A stretch of 64,000 nt of DNA from Ricinus communis (taxonomy: Eukaryota; Streptophyta; Magnoliopsida; Malpighiales; Euphorbiaceae). Of the stretch, positions 39,850-53,199 are shown piece by piece (positions within the stretch are counted from its first letter, which is position 1; each line of letters starts with the position of its first letter). The DNA is taken from assembly GCF_019578655.1 (NCBI RefSeq), contig NC_063259.1:9536001-9600000 (forward strand), in the 5' to 3' direction. The position numbers and the translations under genes are program-made. A model generated the notes under the pieces. The model worked only from the letters and a program-made list of their open reading frames with translations, searched no databases and had not been told where the DNA came from.

Positions 39850-41535
39850 AACCTCTCGTAAAATACGGGCATTTACCCCTCGTAAAAGGGGTCCAGGATC
39901 TGCCATAAAACACTTCAAATATTCAACAATTTATTTTAACGGGAGTCGGGTCCCTAAGACTTCATTTTTTTCCCGACTCCGCCACACATCATAATTCACG
40001 ACTAAAGGTAGACAGTCTGACGGCAATCCCAGCTCTGATCTTCTGATCCGACCCCCGATCATCCAGGATTTACAGATGATATCAGCCGTTGATTTTCAAA
40101 TGGAGTCCGATCGCCGTGAAACTAGTGCCGTTGGAAAGCTTTTGATGAGGAGAGTTTGAATGCGTGCTCAGATCGTCCGAAGCTCAACGGCATTAGCCGA
40201 AAAATTCAAAAAACTTAACTGCCTTTACAAGCTTCTTCTTGCTAGATCTCCTTCCTCAACAACCTTCACATTTGTTGCTATCCTCGAAGAGACCCACCAG
40301 CCGCTAGCCATTTGAAACTAGAACCACCGAAATGGTTGCTGGAGTTACTGCTATGCTTGCTAACTCGGCTACTTCGATAGCTAGCTGCAACGCACTTCAG
40401 CCGAGCTCTTCTAATCAGCCATCTAAGGCAGCTCCATCTCCTTCCTTCTTTCTCGACGCTGACGGCAGCTTTAAATGGAGAAAACGAAGACACCGCTGCG
40501 CTGGCGACGCTGGAGCACCCCTCGATCGAAGCTCGACGCAGCGTAGCGACGTTGGAGCACCCCTCAGCCGAAGCTCGATGCAGCGCAGTGACGCCAACAC
40601 CTTACTAGAGCTACTGCCGCTACCAGTTTCGCGTTCGCTCACCCCCACTGCTCCTTCGGTCAACTCTAGAGCCTCCGACACGCCCTCTGCCCCTACCTAC
40701 CATTTCCGGCAGTAAAAGGTTTCTTCCTTCCTCCCCGATCATCCCTTTCCCTTCTTCTTTTCTTTCTTTTCTTTCCTTTTGTTTCTCTCCATATCAACTT
40801 TTAGTCCCTGAACTTTTCATCATTACCATTTAGTCCCTCAACTTCTTTATTACTAACAATTTCGTCCAGCAAAAATTTCAATTAACCCTTAAGCTTTTCT
40901 TTAGCTTTTCAATTAAGCCCCTAACTATTTAATTTGGGCCAAAATAGAATTATTGAAAATATACAATTACATATTTAGCATTGCTTTTAAATGTAAAATT
41001 ATCAAAAAGCCCTTGCCGACATATTTAATTACAAAAATACCAAACATACAAATTTTTATTAAAACTCCATATTAATAAAATTCAATTTTTAATTCTTATT
41101 CCAAAATAAATTTCCAATTTAATCCTAACACACAATTAATTTAGCTAATCAATTTACTAAATATTTTCAAATTAAAATTAAAACCATTTGCAAATTATAA
41201 TTAATCATTCCCCGCAAATTCTTTTATAAAAGTATTATTTACTAATCCTTTCATAACTCTCAATTATGGAATTTTAATCCATATATTCATTTTAGGGAAA
41301 ATAGAATGACCAAAAAAATATAATTTATTTCCCAAAGAATTTACTTAATTTCTTAAAAATCAAACTAATTGGATATAGAAAATAACTCACTTATTTGTAT
41401 AGAATTAAAATTCAAAATTGCATTTAAATCATTCCAATTAAACCAAATAAAAATAAAGTAATTTATCTAAATAAAAACTCATTTATTAATTAATATTAAT
41501 ATTATCATTGTTAAGGGAAAATTCCGGGTATTACA
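39850..41535 (-). mobile_element. Truncated solo LTR (copy A) at the array orientation switch
   Basis: It matches 60,955-62,585 of the complete LTR copy C: shared ACGGGAGTCGGGTCC, GATCCGACCCCCGATCATCC, a TTTAGTCCCTCAAC stretch and the AT-rich end. On the minus strand the LTR begins TGTAATACCCGG at 41,535. The other end, about 1.29 kb in copy C including the GTGACA terminus, is missing at about 39,850. The array left of it is forward and the array right of it is reverse. About 200 bp are also missing relative to copy C near 40,015. A 127-codon open frame at 40,332-40,715 is not kept in the sister copies and is not a gene. Confidence 0.88.
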
Positions 41536-42669
41536 AAAAATAACCCCGTAAAACGAGTACATTTATGAATTTGACAAAACAACCCCATAAAAGTGGTATA
41601 TTTATCAATATAAGAAAATAACCCCGTAAAACGTCTATATTTATAAATCTGAGAAAACAACCCGATAAAAGTAGTGTAATTGTGAGTCTGAGAAAACAAC
41701 ATTGTAGAAGGGGTAAACTTTTTAATATGAGGAAACAATCCCGTAATACGGGGATATTTATCAATCAGAGAAAATAATCCCATAATTTTGGTATATTTGT
41801 GAGTATGAGAAAACAACCCCTTAAATGGGTTAATTTTATAATATGAGAAACAACCCCGTAAAAGGAAATATTTGTAGATATAAGAAAATAACCCGGTAAA
41901 ATGTGTAAATTTATGAATTTGATAAAACAACTCCAAAATAGTGTTAATAATTTAATATGAGAAAACGACCCCATAAAAGTGGTATATTTATCGATATAGG
42001 AAAATAACTCCGTAAAACGTGTATCTTTCTGAATCTGAGAAAATAGCCTCGTAGAAGGGGTAAATTTTTTAATATGAGAAAATAACACCGTAACACGGGG
42101 ATATTTATCAACCAGAGAAAATAACCTCGTAGTTTTGGTATGTTTGTGAGTATGAGCAAACAACCCCTTAAATGGGTTCATTTTATAATATGAGAAAACA
42201 ACCTCGTAAAAGGGGTATATTTGTCGATACAAGAAAATAATCCCATAAAACATGTAAATTTATGAATTTGACAAAACAACTCCATAATAGTGCTAATAAT
42301 TTAATATGAGAAAACGATCCCATAAAAGTGGTATATTTATCAAAATAGGAAAATAACCCCGTAAAGCGTGTATATTTATGAATCTAAGAAAACAGCATCG
42401 TAGAAGGGATAAATTTTTTAGTATAAAAAAACATCACCGTAATACGGGGATATTTATCAATCGGAGAAAATAATCACATAATTTTGGTATGTTTGTGAGT
42501 ATGAGAAAACAACTCCTTAAACGGGTTAATTTTATAATATGAGAAAACAACCGCGTAAAAAGGGTATATTTGTCAATATAAGAAAATAATCCCGTAAAAC
42601 ATGTAAATTTATGAATTTGACAAAACAACCCTGTAATAGTGCTAATAATTTAATATGAGAAAACGACCC
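41536..42669 (-). repeat. 39-bp minisatellite array, reverse orientation, first block
   Basis: The same unit on the opposite strand: GAGAAAACAACCCCGTAA and GTATATTTATCAATATAAG alternate every 39 bp. A marker monomer with GCTAATAATTTAATATGAG (one copy GTTAATAATTT) recurs at about 41,943, 42,291 and 42,640, so the higher-order period here is about nine monomers. Confidence 0.95.
42665..42669 (+). repeat. Target-site duplication GACCC, left copy
   Basis: GACCC directly before the LTR start TGTAACACCC is repeated at 45,422-45,426 directly after its end GTCGTGACA. Removing the LTR and one GACCC restores a normal monomer, AAAACGACCCCGTAAAG. Confidence 0.93.
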
Positions 42670-43360
42670 TGTAACACCCGGAATTTTTTTTATATATTTA
42701 ATAATGAGTTTTTATTTAAGTTAATTTTAGCTTTATTTTATTCGGTTTAATTGGAATGATTTAAATACAAATTTTGAATGTTCATGTTAGATAAATAAAT
42801 GAGTTATTTTCTATACCCAATTAGTTTGAATTTTAAGGAGTAATTAAGTAAACTATTTGAGAAATGATTATATTTTGGTTATTCAAATTTTCCCAAATGC
42901 ATATTTATATAAGTAAAATTATATATTGAAAAATTATGGTAGAAATTGTAAGGGATGTTTTTATAAAAGAATTTTAGAAAAATTTGTATTATAATTGATT
43001 AGTAGTATTAAATTTTAAGTTGGAAATTGATTATTTAATTTAATTTAATTGTGTGTTAGGACTAAATTGGAAATTTATTTTGGTATAAGGATTGAAAGTA
43101 TAATGTTATTTTTTATGGGGTTTTAATGGAAATTTGTGAGCTTGGTATTTTTGTAAATAAATATGTCGGTCAGGGGTATTTGTGTAATTGTGTATTTTCA
43201 ATAATTCGGTTTTGGCCCAAATTAATTAGTTAAGGGCTTAATTGAAAGGCTAAAAGAAGTTTGGGGGTTAAATTGGAATTCTGCAGGATGAAATTGTAAG
43301 TAATTAAGAAAGTTGAGGGACCAAATTGTAATAAGGAAAAGTTCAGGGGTCAAATGTCGA

Positions 43361-43368
43361 TATAAAAG
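43361..43368 (+). promoter_or_regulatory. Candidate LTR TATA box (copy B)
   Basis: TATAAAAG lies about 690 bp into the LTR, just before a GC-rich stretch and after a GTTGAGGGACCAAA motif. The matching place in copies A and C reads GATATGGA on the minus strand, so only B keeps a good TATA box. The start site would be about 43,390-43,400. Confidence 0.5.
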
Positions 43369-44454
43369 AAAGGAAGAGGAGAGAATTGTCGGGGAGAGAG
43401 TGAGGCGCGTCGGAAGAGAGAGAAATGGGAATGCTGCGTCGGTGGCGCAAACGGGCGGAGCGCTGGTCGACGGAAAGGGCGGCGTCTTGTTGTGGCCTTG
43501 TGTGGCAGCGGGCAGCTCTAGCAGTGGGGCCAGTAGAAAAGTCGAAGGCGCAGCGGATTCCAAGCGTGTTTCCGGCGTTGTTGGCGGCCGAGTTGGGTGG
43601 CGATCGGCTCCTCTCAGCGAGGGCTCTCTTCTGGCAGCAGTGGCGACACCTGGGGTGGCCGGAGTTGCAAGATCCGGCAAAGTGAAACTTAGAGTGGCAA
43701 CCGCGTTTTTGGACTTTTCCAGCGAGCTCCGGCGGAGGATGGATGATCGGAGGACGTATCCCGACTCTCCTCATCTCAAGCTTCGCATTGGCACCGGTTT
43801 TGTGGCGATCGGGCTTCGTTTGCAAATCGATGGCCGAGATCGTCCGCAAATCTCTCCGGATGATCAGGTGTCAGATCGGAAAATCGAAAGCGGGGATCAT
43901 CATCAGCGCGTCGTTGTGAGTCCGATGGTGTGTTCGGATCGTCGATCGGACTCCGGCGGCCGGAGGCGAGTCGACCGAGCGATCGAGCGTCTCGATTGTT
44001 CGTTTGTTCAGCTCGCTCCAACTGAGGCACCGGAGCAGAGCTAGGAGGTCGCCCAATTCTGTGAGTTAAAGTCATTTAATCATTGCACTATTGCTAAGTC
44101 TGATTTTAATATGCTATTTTGGAAGTTTATGCTTAATATGGTTATTAGTATCGCAACGTAAATAATTTCACTGAATTATTAATTATTGAAGGTAATATAA
44201 GTATTATTATAGTAATGTTATGATAATACCAAATATTATCAGTTTTTCACATGAGTTGCATGATGTCTTACTCAAAATTGTTAATCGTTATTTTGATATG
44301 GTTGAATGACTACTTTAGACAATAATATTTATTAAATGTGGTGATTGCGATTTGGGAAATGTGGCTTGTAGAACATGCCGCCTGATGGGTTACATCAGGA
44401 CTGTGTGCGCACCGGTAATAATCATGGACATGTAATAAGATATTTATGGGTTTG

Positions 44455-44735
44455 CCCTGATCGAGCATGGCTCTCTGGGCTGATTTGTGTAAATTGCCGG
44501 AGGTAAGGTCCCTAGTCGAGCATTGCTCTCGAGGCGCCGGCTTATTTGGATACTTAAGTGACGGTGGAGGTAAGGTCCCTGGTCGAGCATTGCTCTCGGG
44601 GCGCTACCTTATTGGATTAAGAGAGCCGAATGGCTACTAGATTTCTTATTTGGATACTTAAGTGACCGGACCGGAGGTAAGGTCCCTAGTCGAGCTTTAC
44701 TCGGGCGCCCGAGTCTTATTGGATTAAGAGAGCCA
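44455..44735 (+). repeat. Internal tandem motif of the LTR (copy B)
   Basis: GGAGGTAAGGTCCCT followed by a GTCGAGC/GCTCTCG stretch occurs at about 44,499, 44,566 and 44,673, with a partial copy near 44,461. Spacing is 67 and 107 bp. GGATTAAGAGAGCC also occurs twice. The same motif array exists on the minus strand of copy C at 60,246-60,510, so it is an original LTR feature. Confidence 0.75.
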
Positions 44736-45421
44736 AAATGGTACGTTAGAATTTGGGGTTAGGGTTCTACTGAGCCACTCGTCCCGTAAAAGTAAAAATA
44801 TATTTTTATTTATTCATTTATTTATTTATTAAGGTATGATTATAATATGGATTGTATTTACGTGCATGGTTGATATATTGATTCGAATGATCAATATTTT
44901 CTGTGAAGAAAGTAATAGGGTATGATTATAGTATGATTGGTATTTATGTGCATGGTTTGATATACTGATTTGAATAATCTATGTTTTCTGAGAAGAATGC
45001 AATAGTCCCCAGATTATTTGATTTTAACTCACTCTCGAGACTGACAGTCTCATTTTTTACTGTTTTTCAGATTCGTGACTGTTAGTCCTCTCGCGACTCT
45101 TATTCAGTAACCCGACTCCTTCATCATCGGGTGATGTATTTGATTTGGTATGTAAATTGGTAAATCTTAGATTCTCCGCAGTAGTAGTTAGTAGATGTAT
45201 CAGTTGTAAATTTTATGAGTTTCGGGTCTCGCCTAATTTTTCTGGCAGACCGAAGTATTTATGTAGAATGTAGCTATTAAGATAATTTGTGGTTTTAATA
45301 ATATAAATTTGAGATGAGATTTGTTTAAATCAGTGAGTGTCAGGCTTACTACGGGTTTTGGTGGCCTTAAGCCTACCCATTCCCTAATGCCGGTCACGGG
45401 CCCACGGGTGGGGTCGTGACA

Positions 45422-45426
45422 GACCC
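45422..45426 (+). repeat. Target-site duplication GACCC, right copy
   Basis: GACCC follows the LTR terminus GTGACA directly and pairs with 42,665-42,669. Confidence 0.93.
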
Positions 45427-48247
45427 CGTAAAGTGGTATATTTATAAATATAAGAAAAGAACTCCATAAAATGTGTATGTTTATGAATCTGAGAAAACAA
45501 CCATGTAAATGTAGTGTAATTGCGAGTCTGAGAAAACAGCCTCGTAAAAGGGGTAAATTTTTTAACATGAGAGAACAGCCCCATAATACGGGGATATTTA
45601 TCAAGCGGAGAAAATAACCTCGTAATTTTCGTATATTTGTGGGTATGAGAAAACAATCCCTTAAATGGGTTAACTTTATAATATGAGAAAATAACCCCAT
45701 AAAAGGGGTATATTTGTCGATATAAGAAAATAACCCCGTAAAACGTGTAAATTTATGAATTTGACAAAACAACCCTATAATAGTGCTAATAATTTAATAT
45801 GAGAAAACGACCCCGTAAAAGTGGTATATTTATAAATATAAGAAAAGAACTCCATAAAACGTGTATGTTTATGAATCTGAGAAAGCAACCACGTAAAAGT
45901 AGTGTAACTGCGAGTCTGAGAAAACAGCCTCGTAGAAGGGGTAAATTTTTTAATATGAGAAAACAACCCCATAATACGGGGATATTTATTAAACGGAGAA
46001 AATAACCCTGTAATTTTCATATATTTGTGGGTATGAGAAAATCCCTTAAATGGGTTAATTTTATAATATGAGAAAACAACACCGTAAAAGGGTTATATTT
46101 ATCGATATAAGAAAATAATCCCGTGAAATTTGTAAATTTATGAATTTTAAAAAATAATCCCATAATGTTGCTAAAAGTTTACTATGAGAAAACGAACCCA
46201 TAAAAATGGTATATTTATCAATATAAGAAAATAACACAATAAAACATGTATATTTATGAATATGATAAAACAACCCCGTAAAAGTAGTGTAATTACGAGT
46301 ATGAGCAAACAGCCTCGTAGAAGGGGTAAATTTTTTAATATAAGAAAACAACCCCGTAAGAGGGGTATATTTATAAATTTTACAAAACAACCCCATAATA
46401 TGCCGATATTTATTAATCGGAGAAACTAACCCCATAATTTGTGTATATTTGTGAGTATCGGAAAACAACCGCTTAAATGGTTTAATTTTAGAGCATGAGA
46501 AAACAACATCATAAAAGAGGTATATTTGTTGATATAAGAAAATAACTCTGTAAAATGTGTAAATTTATGAATTTGACAAAACAACCCCAAAATAGTACTA
46601 ATAATTTAATATGAGAAAACGACCCCGTAAAAGTGGTATATTATCAATATAAGAAAGTAACCTCGTAAAACGTGTTTATTTATGAATTTGAAAAAATAAC
46701 TTGGTAAAAGTAGTGTAATTGCGCGTCTGGGAAAACAACATCGTAGAAGGGGTAAATTTTTTAATATGAGAAAATAACCCCGTAATACGGGAATATTTAT
46801 CAACTGGAGAAAACAACCCCGTAATTTTGGTACATTTGTGAGTGTGAGAAAACAACCCCTTAAATGGGTGAATTTTATAATACGAGAAAACAACCCCGTA
46901 AAATGGAATATTTGTCGATATCATAAAATAACTCCGTAAAAACGTGTATATTTATGAGTTTGGAAAAACAACCCCATAATAGTGCTAATAATTTAATATA
47001 AGAAAAATACCCTATAAAAGTGGTATATTTATCAATATAAGAAAATAACCGTGTAAATCGTGTATATTTATGAATATGAGAAAATAACCCTATAAAAGTA
47101 GTATAATTACGAGACTCAGAATACAGCCTCGTAGAAGGGGTAAATTTTTTAATATGACAAAACAACCCCGTAATAGGGGAATATTTATCAATCAGAGAAA
47201 ATAACCCCGAAATTTTGGTATATTTATGAGTATGAGAAAACAACCCCTTAAGTGGGTTAATTTTACAATATGAGAAAACAACCCCGTAAAAGGGGTATAT
47301 TTGTCGATATAAGAAAATAACACGGTAAAACGTGTAAATTTATGAATTTGAGAAAAAAACCCCATAATTGTGCTAATAATTTAATATGAGAAAACGACCC
47401 TGTAAAAGTGGTATATTTATCAATATATGAAATTAACCCCGTAAAATGTGTATATTTATGAATCTGAGATAACAATCCCGTAAAAGTAGTGTAATTGCGA
47501 GTCTAGAAAACAATCTCGTAGAAGGGGTAAATTTTATAATATGAGAAAACAACTCCGTAATACGGGTATATTTATCAATCGAAGAAAATAACCCCATAAT
47601 TTTTGTATATCAGTGAGTATGAGAAAACAACCCCTTTACTGGGTTAATTTTATAAGATGAGAAAACAACCCCGTAAAAGGTGTATATTTGTCAATATACG
47701 AAGATAACCCGGTAAAACGTGTGAATTTACAAATTTCACAAAACAAACCCATAATAGTGCTAATAATTTAGTATGAGAAGATGATCCTATAAAAGTAGTA
47801 TATTTATCAATATATGAAAATAACCCCATAAAACGTGTATATTTATGAATGGGAAAACAACCCTGAGAAAGCACTGTAATTGCATGTCTGAGAAAACAGC
47901 CTTGTAGAAGGGGTAAATTTTTTAATATGAGAAAACAAACCCGTAATACGGGGATATTTATCAATCGGAGAAAATAACCGCAAAATTTTGGTATATTTAT
48001 GAGTATAAGAAAACAACCCCTCAAATGGGTTAATTTTAGTGTATGAGAAAACAACCCCGTAAAAGGGGAATATTTGTCGATATAAGAAAATAACCCCGTA
48101 AAACGTGTATATTTATGAATTTGAGAAAACAACCCCATAATAGTGCTAATATTTTAATATGAGAAAATGACCTCGTAAAAGTGGTATATTTATCAATACA
48201 AGAAAATAACCCCGTAAAACTTCTATATTTATAAATCTGAGAAACCA

Positions 48248-48517
48248 ACCCCGTAAAAGAAGTATAATTGCGAGTCTGAGAAAACAGCCTCGTAGAAGGG
48301 GGAAATATTTTAATATGAGAAAACAATCCCCTTAAGAGGGGTATATTTATAAATATTAGAAAACAACCTCGTAGTATGGCAATATTTATCAATTGGAGAA
48401 AATAACCCAGTAATTTGTGTATATTTGTGAGTATCAGAAAACAACCCCGTAAATGTGTTAATTTTAGAGTATGAGAAAACAACATCATAAAAGGGGTATA
48501 TTTGTCGATATAAGAAA
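48248..48517 (-). repeat. Recent local copy in the reverse array (pairs with 49,214-49,485)
   Basis: About 270 bp, seven monomers, nearly identical to 49,214-49,485. Both contain AATCCCCTTAAGAGGGG and TAGTATGGCAATATTTATC. The offset is about 967 bp. A differing base is ATATTTGTGAG against ATATATGTGAG. Confidence 0.85.
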
Positions 48518-48518
48518 A

Positions 48519-49000
48519 CAACCCCGTAAAAGTAGTGTAATTGCGAGTCTGAGAAAACACCCTCGTAGAAGGGGTAGATTTTTTAATATGAGAAAAAAAC
48601 CCCGTAATACGGGGATATTTATCAATCGGAGAAAATAACCCCGTAATTTCGGTATATTTATGAGTATGAAAAAACAACACCTTAAATGAGTTAATTTTAT
48701 AATATGAGAAAACAACCCCGTAAAAGGGATATATTTGTCGATATAAGAAAATAACGCCATAAAACGTGTAAATTTATGAATTTGACTAAACAACTCCATA
48801 ATAGTGCTAATAATTTAATATGAGAAAACTGCCCCATAAAAGTGGGATATTAATCAATATAAGAAAATAATCCCGTAAAACGTGTATATTTATGAATCTG
48901 AGAAAAGAACCCCATAATACGGGGATATTTATCAATCGGAGAAAATAATCCCGTAATTTTGGTATATTTGTGAGTATGAGAAAACAACCCCTTAAATGGT
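48519..49000 (-). repeat. Recent 480-bp copy in the reverse array (pairs with 51,108-51,589)
   Basis: About 12 monomers almost identical to 51,108-51,589, offset 2,589 bp. Shared private variants include CACCCTCGTAGAAGGGGTAG, CGTAATTTCGG and CTGCCCCATAAAAGTGGG. I see about half a dozen differences, far fewer than between ordinary higher-order copies. Confidence 0.88.
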
Positions 49001-51107
49001 TTAACTTTATAATATGAGAAAACAACTCCATAAAAGGGATATATATGCCAATATAAGAAAATAACCCGTTAAGACGTGTGAATTTATGAATTCGGCAAAA
49101 CAACCCCATAATAGTGCTAATAATTTAATATTAGAAAATAACCCGTAAAAGTGGTATATTAATCAATATAAAAAATAATCCCGTAAAACGTGTATATTTA
49201 TGATTCTGAGAAAACAACCCCGTAAAAGTAGTGTAATTGCGAGTCTGAGAAAACAGCCTCGTAGAAGGGGGAAATTTTTTAATATGAGAAAACAATCCCC
49301 TTAAGAGGGGTATATTTATAAATATTAGAAAACAACCTCGTAGTATGGCAATATTTATCAATTGGAGAAAATAACCCAGTAATTTGTGTATATATGTGAG
49401 TATCAGAAAACAACCCCGTAAATGTGTTAATTTTAGAGTATGAGAAAACAACATCATAAAAGGGGTATATTTGTCGATATAAGAAAATAACCCCGTAAAA
49501 TGTGTAAATTTAGAATTTGACAAAACAACCCCAAAATAGTGCTAATAATTTAATATGAGAAAACGACCCCGTAAAAGTGGTATATTTATCAATATAAGTA
49601 AATAACCCCGTAAAACGTTAATATTTATGAATCTAAGAAAACAACCCTGTAAAAGTGGTGTAATTGTGAGTGAGAAAATAGCCTCGTAGAAGTGGTATAA
49701 TTTTTAAGATGAGAAAACAACCCCATAATATTTATTAATCGAAGAAAATAACCCCGTAATTATGGTATATTTGTTAGTATGAGAAAACAACCACGTAAAA
49801 GGGGTATATTTGTCGATATAAGAAAATAACCCGGTAAAACGTATAAATTTATGAATTTTACAAAACAACCCCATAATAGTGCTAATAATTTAATATGAGA
49901 AAACGATCCTGTAAAAGTGGTACATTTATCCATATAAGAAAATTACCTCGTAAAACATTTATATTTATGAATATGAGAAAACAACCCCATAAATATAGTG
50001 TAATTGCGAGTCTGAGATATAGCCTTGTGGAAGGGGAAATTTTTTTAATATGAGAAAACAACACTGTAATACGGGGATATTTATCAACCAGAAAAAATAA
50101 CCCCGTAATTTTGGAATATTTTTTAGTATGAGAAAACAACCCTTTAAATGAGTTAATTTTATAATGTAAGAAAACAACCCAGTAAAAGGGGTATGTTTGT
50201 CGATATAAAAGAATAACCCCGTAAAACGTGTAAATTTATGAATTTGACAAAACAACTCAATAATAGTGCTAATAATTTAGTATACGAAAACGACCTCGGA
50301 AAAGTAGTGTAATTGCGAGTCTGAGAAAACAGCCTCATAGAATAGGAAAATTTCTTAATATGAGAAAACAACACTGTAATACGGTTATAATTATCAATCG
50401 AAGAAAATAACCCCGTGATTTTGATGTATTTGTGAGTATGAGAAAACAACCCCTTAAATGGGTTAATTTTATAATATGAGAAAACAACCCCGTAAAAGGG
50501 GTATATTTGTCGATATAAGAAAATAACCCCATAAAATGTGTAATTTTATGAATTTAAAAAAGCAACCCCATGATAGTGCTAATAATTTAATATGAGAAAA
50601 TGACCCCGTAAAAGTAGTAAATTTATCAATATCAGAAAATAACACAGTAAAACATGCATATTTTCGAATATGATAAAACATCCTCATAAAAAGTAGTGTA
50701 ATTGCGAGTCTGAGAAAACAACCTCGTAGAACGGGTAAATTTTTAAATATGAGAAAACAACCGCGTAAGAGGGGTATATTAATAAATATTAGAAAACAAA
50801 CCCGTAATACGGCGATATTTATCAATCGGAGATAACAACCCCCGTAATTTTGGTATATTTGTGAGTATGAGAAAACAACCCCTTAAATGAGTTAATTTTC
50901 TAATATGAGAAAACAACCCCGTAAAAGGGGTATATTTGTTGATATAAGAAAATAACCCCCTCGAACGTATAAATTTATGATTTTGACAAAACAACTCCAT
51001 AATAGTGCTAATAATTTAATATGAGAAAACGACCCCGTAAAAGTGGTATATTTAATGATTTAAGAAAATAACCCCGTAAAACGTGTATATTTATGAATCT
51101 GAGAAAA

Positions 51108-51589
51108 CAACCCCGTAAAAGTAGTGTAATTGCGAGTCTGAGAAAACACCCTCGTAGAAGGGGTAGATTTTTTAATATGAGAAAACAAACCCGTAATACG
51201 GGGATATTTATCAATCGGAGAAAATAACCCCGTAATTTCGGTATATTTATGAGTATGAAAAAACAACACCTTAAATGAGTTAATTTTATAATATGAGAAA
51301 ACAACCCCGTAAAAGGGATATATTTGTCGATATAAGAAAATAACGCCATAAAATGTGTAAATTTATGAATTTGACTAAACAACTCCATAATAGTGCTAAT
51401 AATTTAATATGAGAAAACTGCCCCATAAAAGTGGGATATTAATCAATATAAGAAAATAATCCCGTAAAACGTGTATATTTATGAATCTGAGAAAAGAACC
51501 CCGTAATACGGGGATATTTATTAATCGGAGAAAATAACCCCGTAATTTTGGTATATTTGTGATTATGAGAAAACAACCCCTTAAATGGT
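51108..51589 (-). repeat. Recent 480-bp copy in the reverse array (pairs with 48,519-49,000)
   Basis: Second member of the pair with offset 2,589 bp. It carries the same private variants, such as ACACCTTAAATGAG and CTGCCCCATAAAAGTGGG. Confidence 0.88.
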
Positions 51590-53199
51590 TAGAGTATGAA
51601 AAAACAACACCATAAAAGTGGTATATTTGTCGATATAAGAAAATAACCTCGCAAAACGTGTAAATTTATGAATTTGACAAAACAAGCCCATAATAGTACT
51701 TATAATTTAATATGCGAGAACGACCCTGTAAAAGTAGTATGTTTATCAATATAAAGAAACCTCGTAAAACGTGTAATTTTATTAATATGAGAAAAGAACC
51801 TCATAAAAGTAGTGTAATTGCGAGTCTAAGAAATGAGCCTCGTAGAAGGGGTAAATTTTTTAATATGAGAAAACAACCCCATAACACGAGGATCTTTGTC
51901 AATCGGAGTAAATAGCCCCGTAATTGTGGTATATTTGTGAGTATGAGAAAATAACTCTTTAAATGGGTTAATTTTAGAATATGAGAAAACAACCCCGTAA
52001 AAGGGGTATATTTGCCGATATAAGAAAATAACCCCGTAAGATCTGTGACATTATGAATTTGACAAAACAACCCCATAAAAGTGTTAATAATTTAATAGGA
52101 GAAAACGATGCCGTAAAAGTAATATGATTAGTAGTGTGAGAAAACCGCCTCGTAGAAGGGGTAAATTTTTTAATATGAGAAAAAAAACCCCGTAAGAGGC
52201 ATATATTTATAAATATTAGAAAACAACACTGTAATATGGGGATATTTATCAATCGGAAAAAATAACCCCGTAATTTTGATATATTTATGAGTATGAAGAA
52301 ACAACCCCTTAAATGGGTTAATTTCAGAATATAAGAAAACAACCCCGTAAAAGGGTTATATTTGTCGATATAAGAAAATAATCACCTAAAACGTATAAAT
52401 TTATGAATTTGACTAAACAACCCCATAACAGTCCTAATAATTTAATATGAGAAAATGACCCCGTAAAAGTGATATATTTATCAATATAAGAAAATAACCC
52501 CGTAAAACGTGTATATTTATGAATATGATAAAACAACCTCGTAAAAGTAGTATAATTGCGAGTCCGAGAAAATAGCATCTTAGAAGGGGTAAATTTTTTA
52601 ATATGAGAAAACAATCCCGTAATACGGGGATATTTATCAATCGGAGAAAATAACCCCGTAATTTTGGTATATTTGTGAGTATGAGAAAACAACCCTTTAA
52701 ATGGGTTAACTTTATAATATGAGAAAACAACCCCGTAAAAGGGATATATTTGCCGATATAAGAAAATAACCTCGTAAGATGTGTAAACTTATGAATTTGA
52801 TAATACAGCCCCACAATAGTGCTAATAATTTAATATAAGAAAATGACTCCGTAAAAGTTTTATATTTATCAATATAAAAAAATAACTACGTAAAACATGT
52901 ATATTTATGAATCGGAGAAAACAATCCCATAAAAGTAGTATAATTGCGAGTCTGAGGAAACAACCTCAGAGAACGGGTAAATTTTTTAATATGAGAAAAC
53001 AACCCCGTAATACGAGCATATTTATCAATCGGAGAAAATAGCCCCGTAATTTTGGTATATTTGGGAGTATGTGAAAACAATCCCTTAAATTGGTTAATTT
53101 TAGAATATGAGAAAACAACCCCGCAAAAGGGGTTTATTTCTCGATATAAAAACATTTCCCTGTAAAACGTGTATATTAATCAATTTGACAAAACAACCC

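Larger units (their letters stand above)
42670..45421 (+). mobile_element. Complete solo LTR (copy B), 2.75 kb
   Basis: Starts TGTAACACCCGG and ends GGGGTCGTGACA, flanked by a perfect 5-bp duplication GACCC. It has no gag, pol, primer-binding site or second LTR, so it is a solo LTR left by LTR-LTR recombination. The same family appears reversed as copies A and C, but B is visibly more diverged from them than they are from each other. A TATA box lies near 43,361, with a GC-rich stretch at 43,380-44,060 after it and AT-rich flanks. Open frames in the GC-rich part, such as 43,313-44,044, are not conserved in A or C and look fortuitous. The lineage is undetermined. Confidence 0.92.

Noticed and set aside
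40332..40715. A 127-codon open frame in the truncated LTR
   Set aside because: It is not conserved in copies B or C, which carry frameshifts here, and no domain is recognised.
43313..44044. A 243-codon GC-rich open frame in LTR copy B
   Set aside because: It spans the predicted TATA box, and the matching parts of copies A and C do not keep the frame. High GC alone explains the lack of stops.
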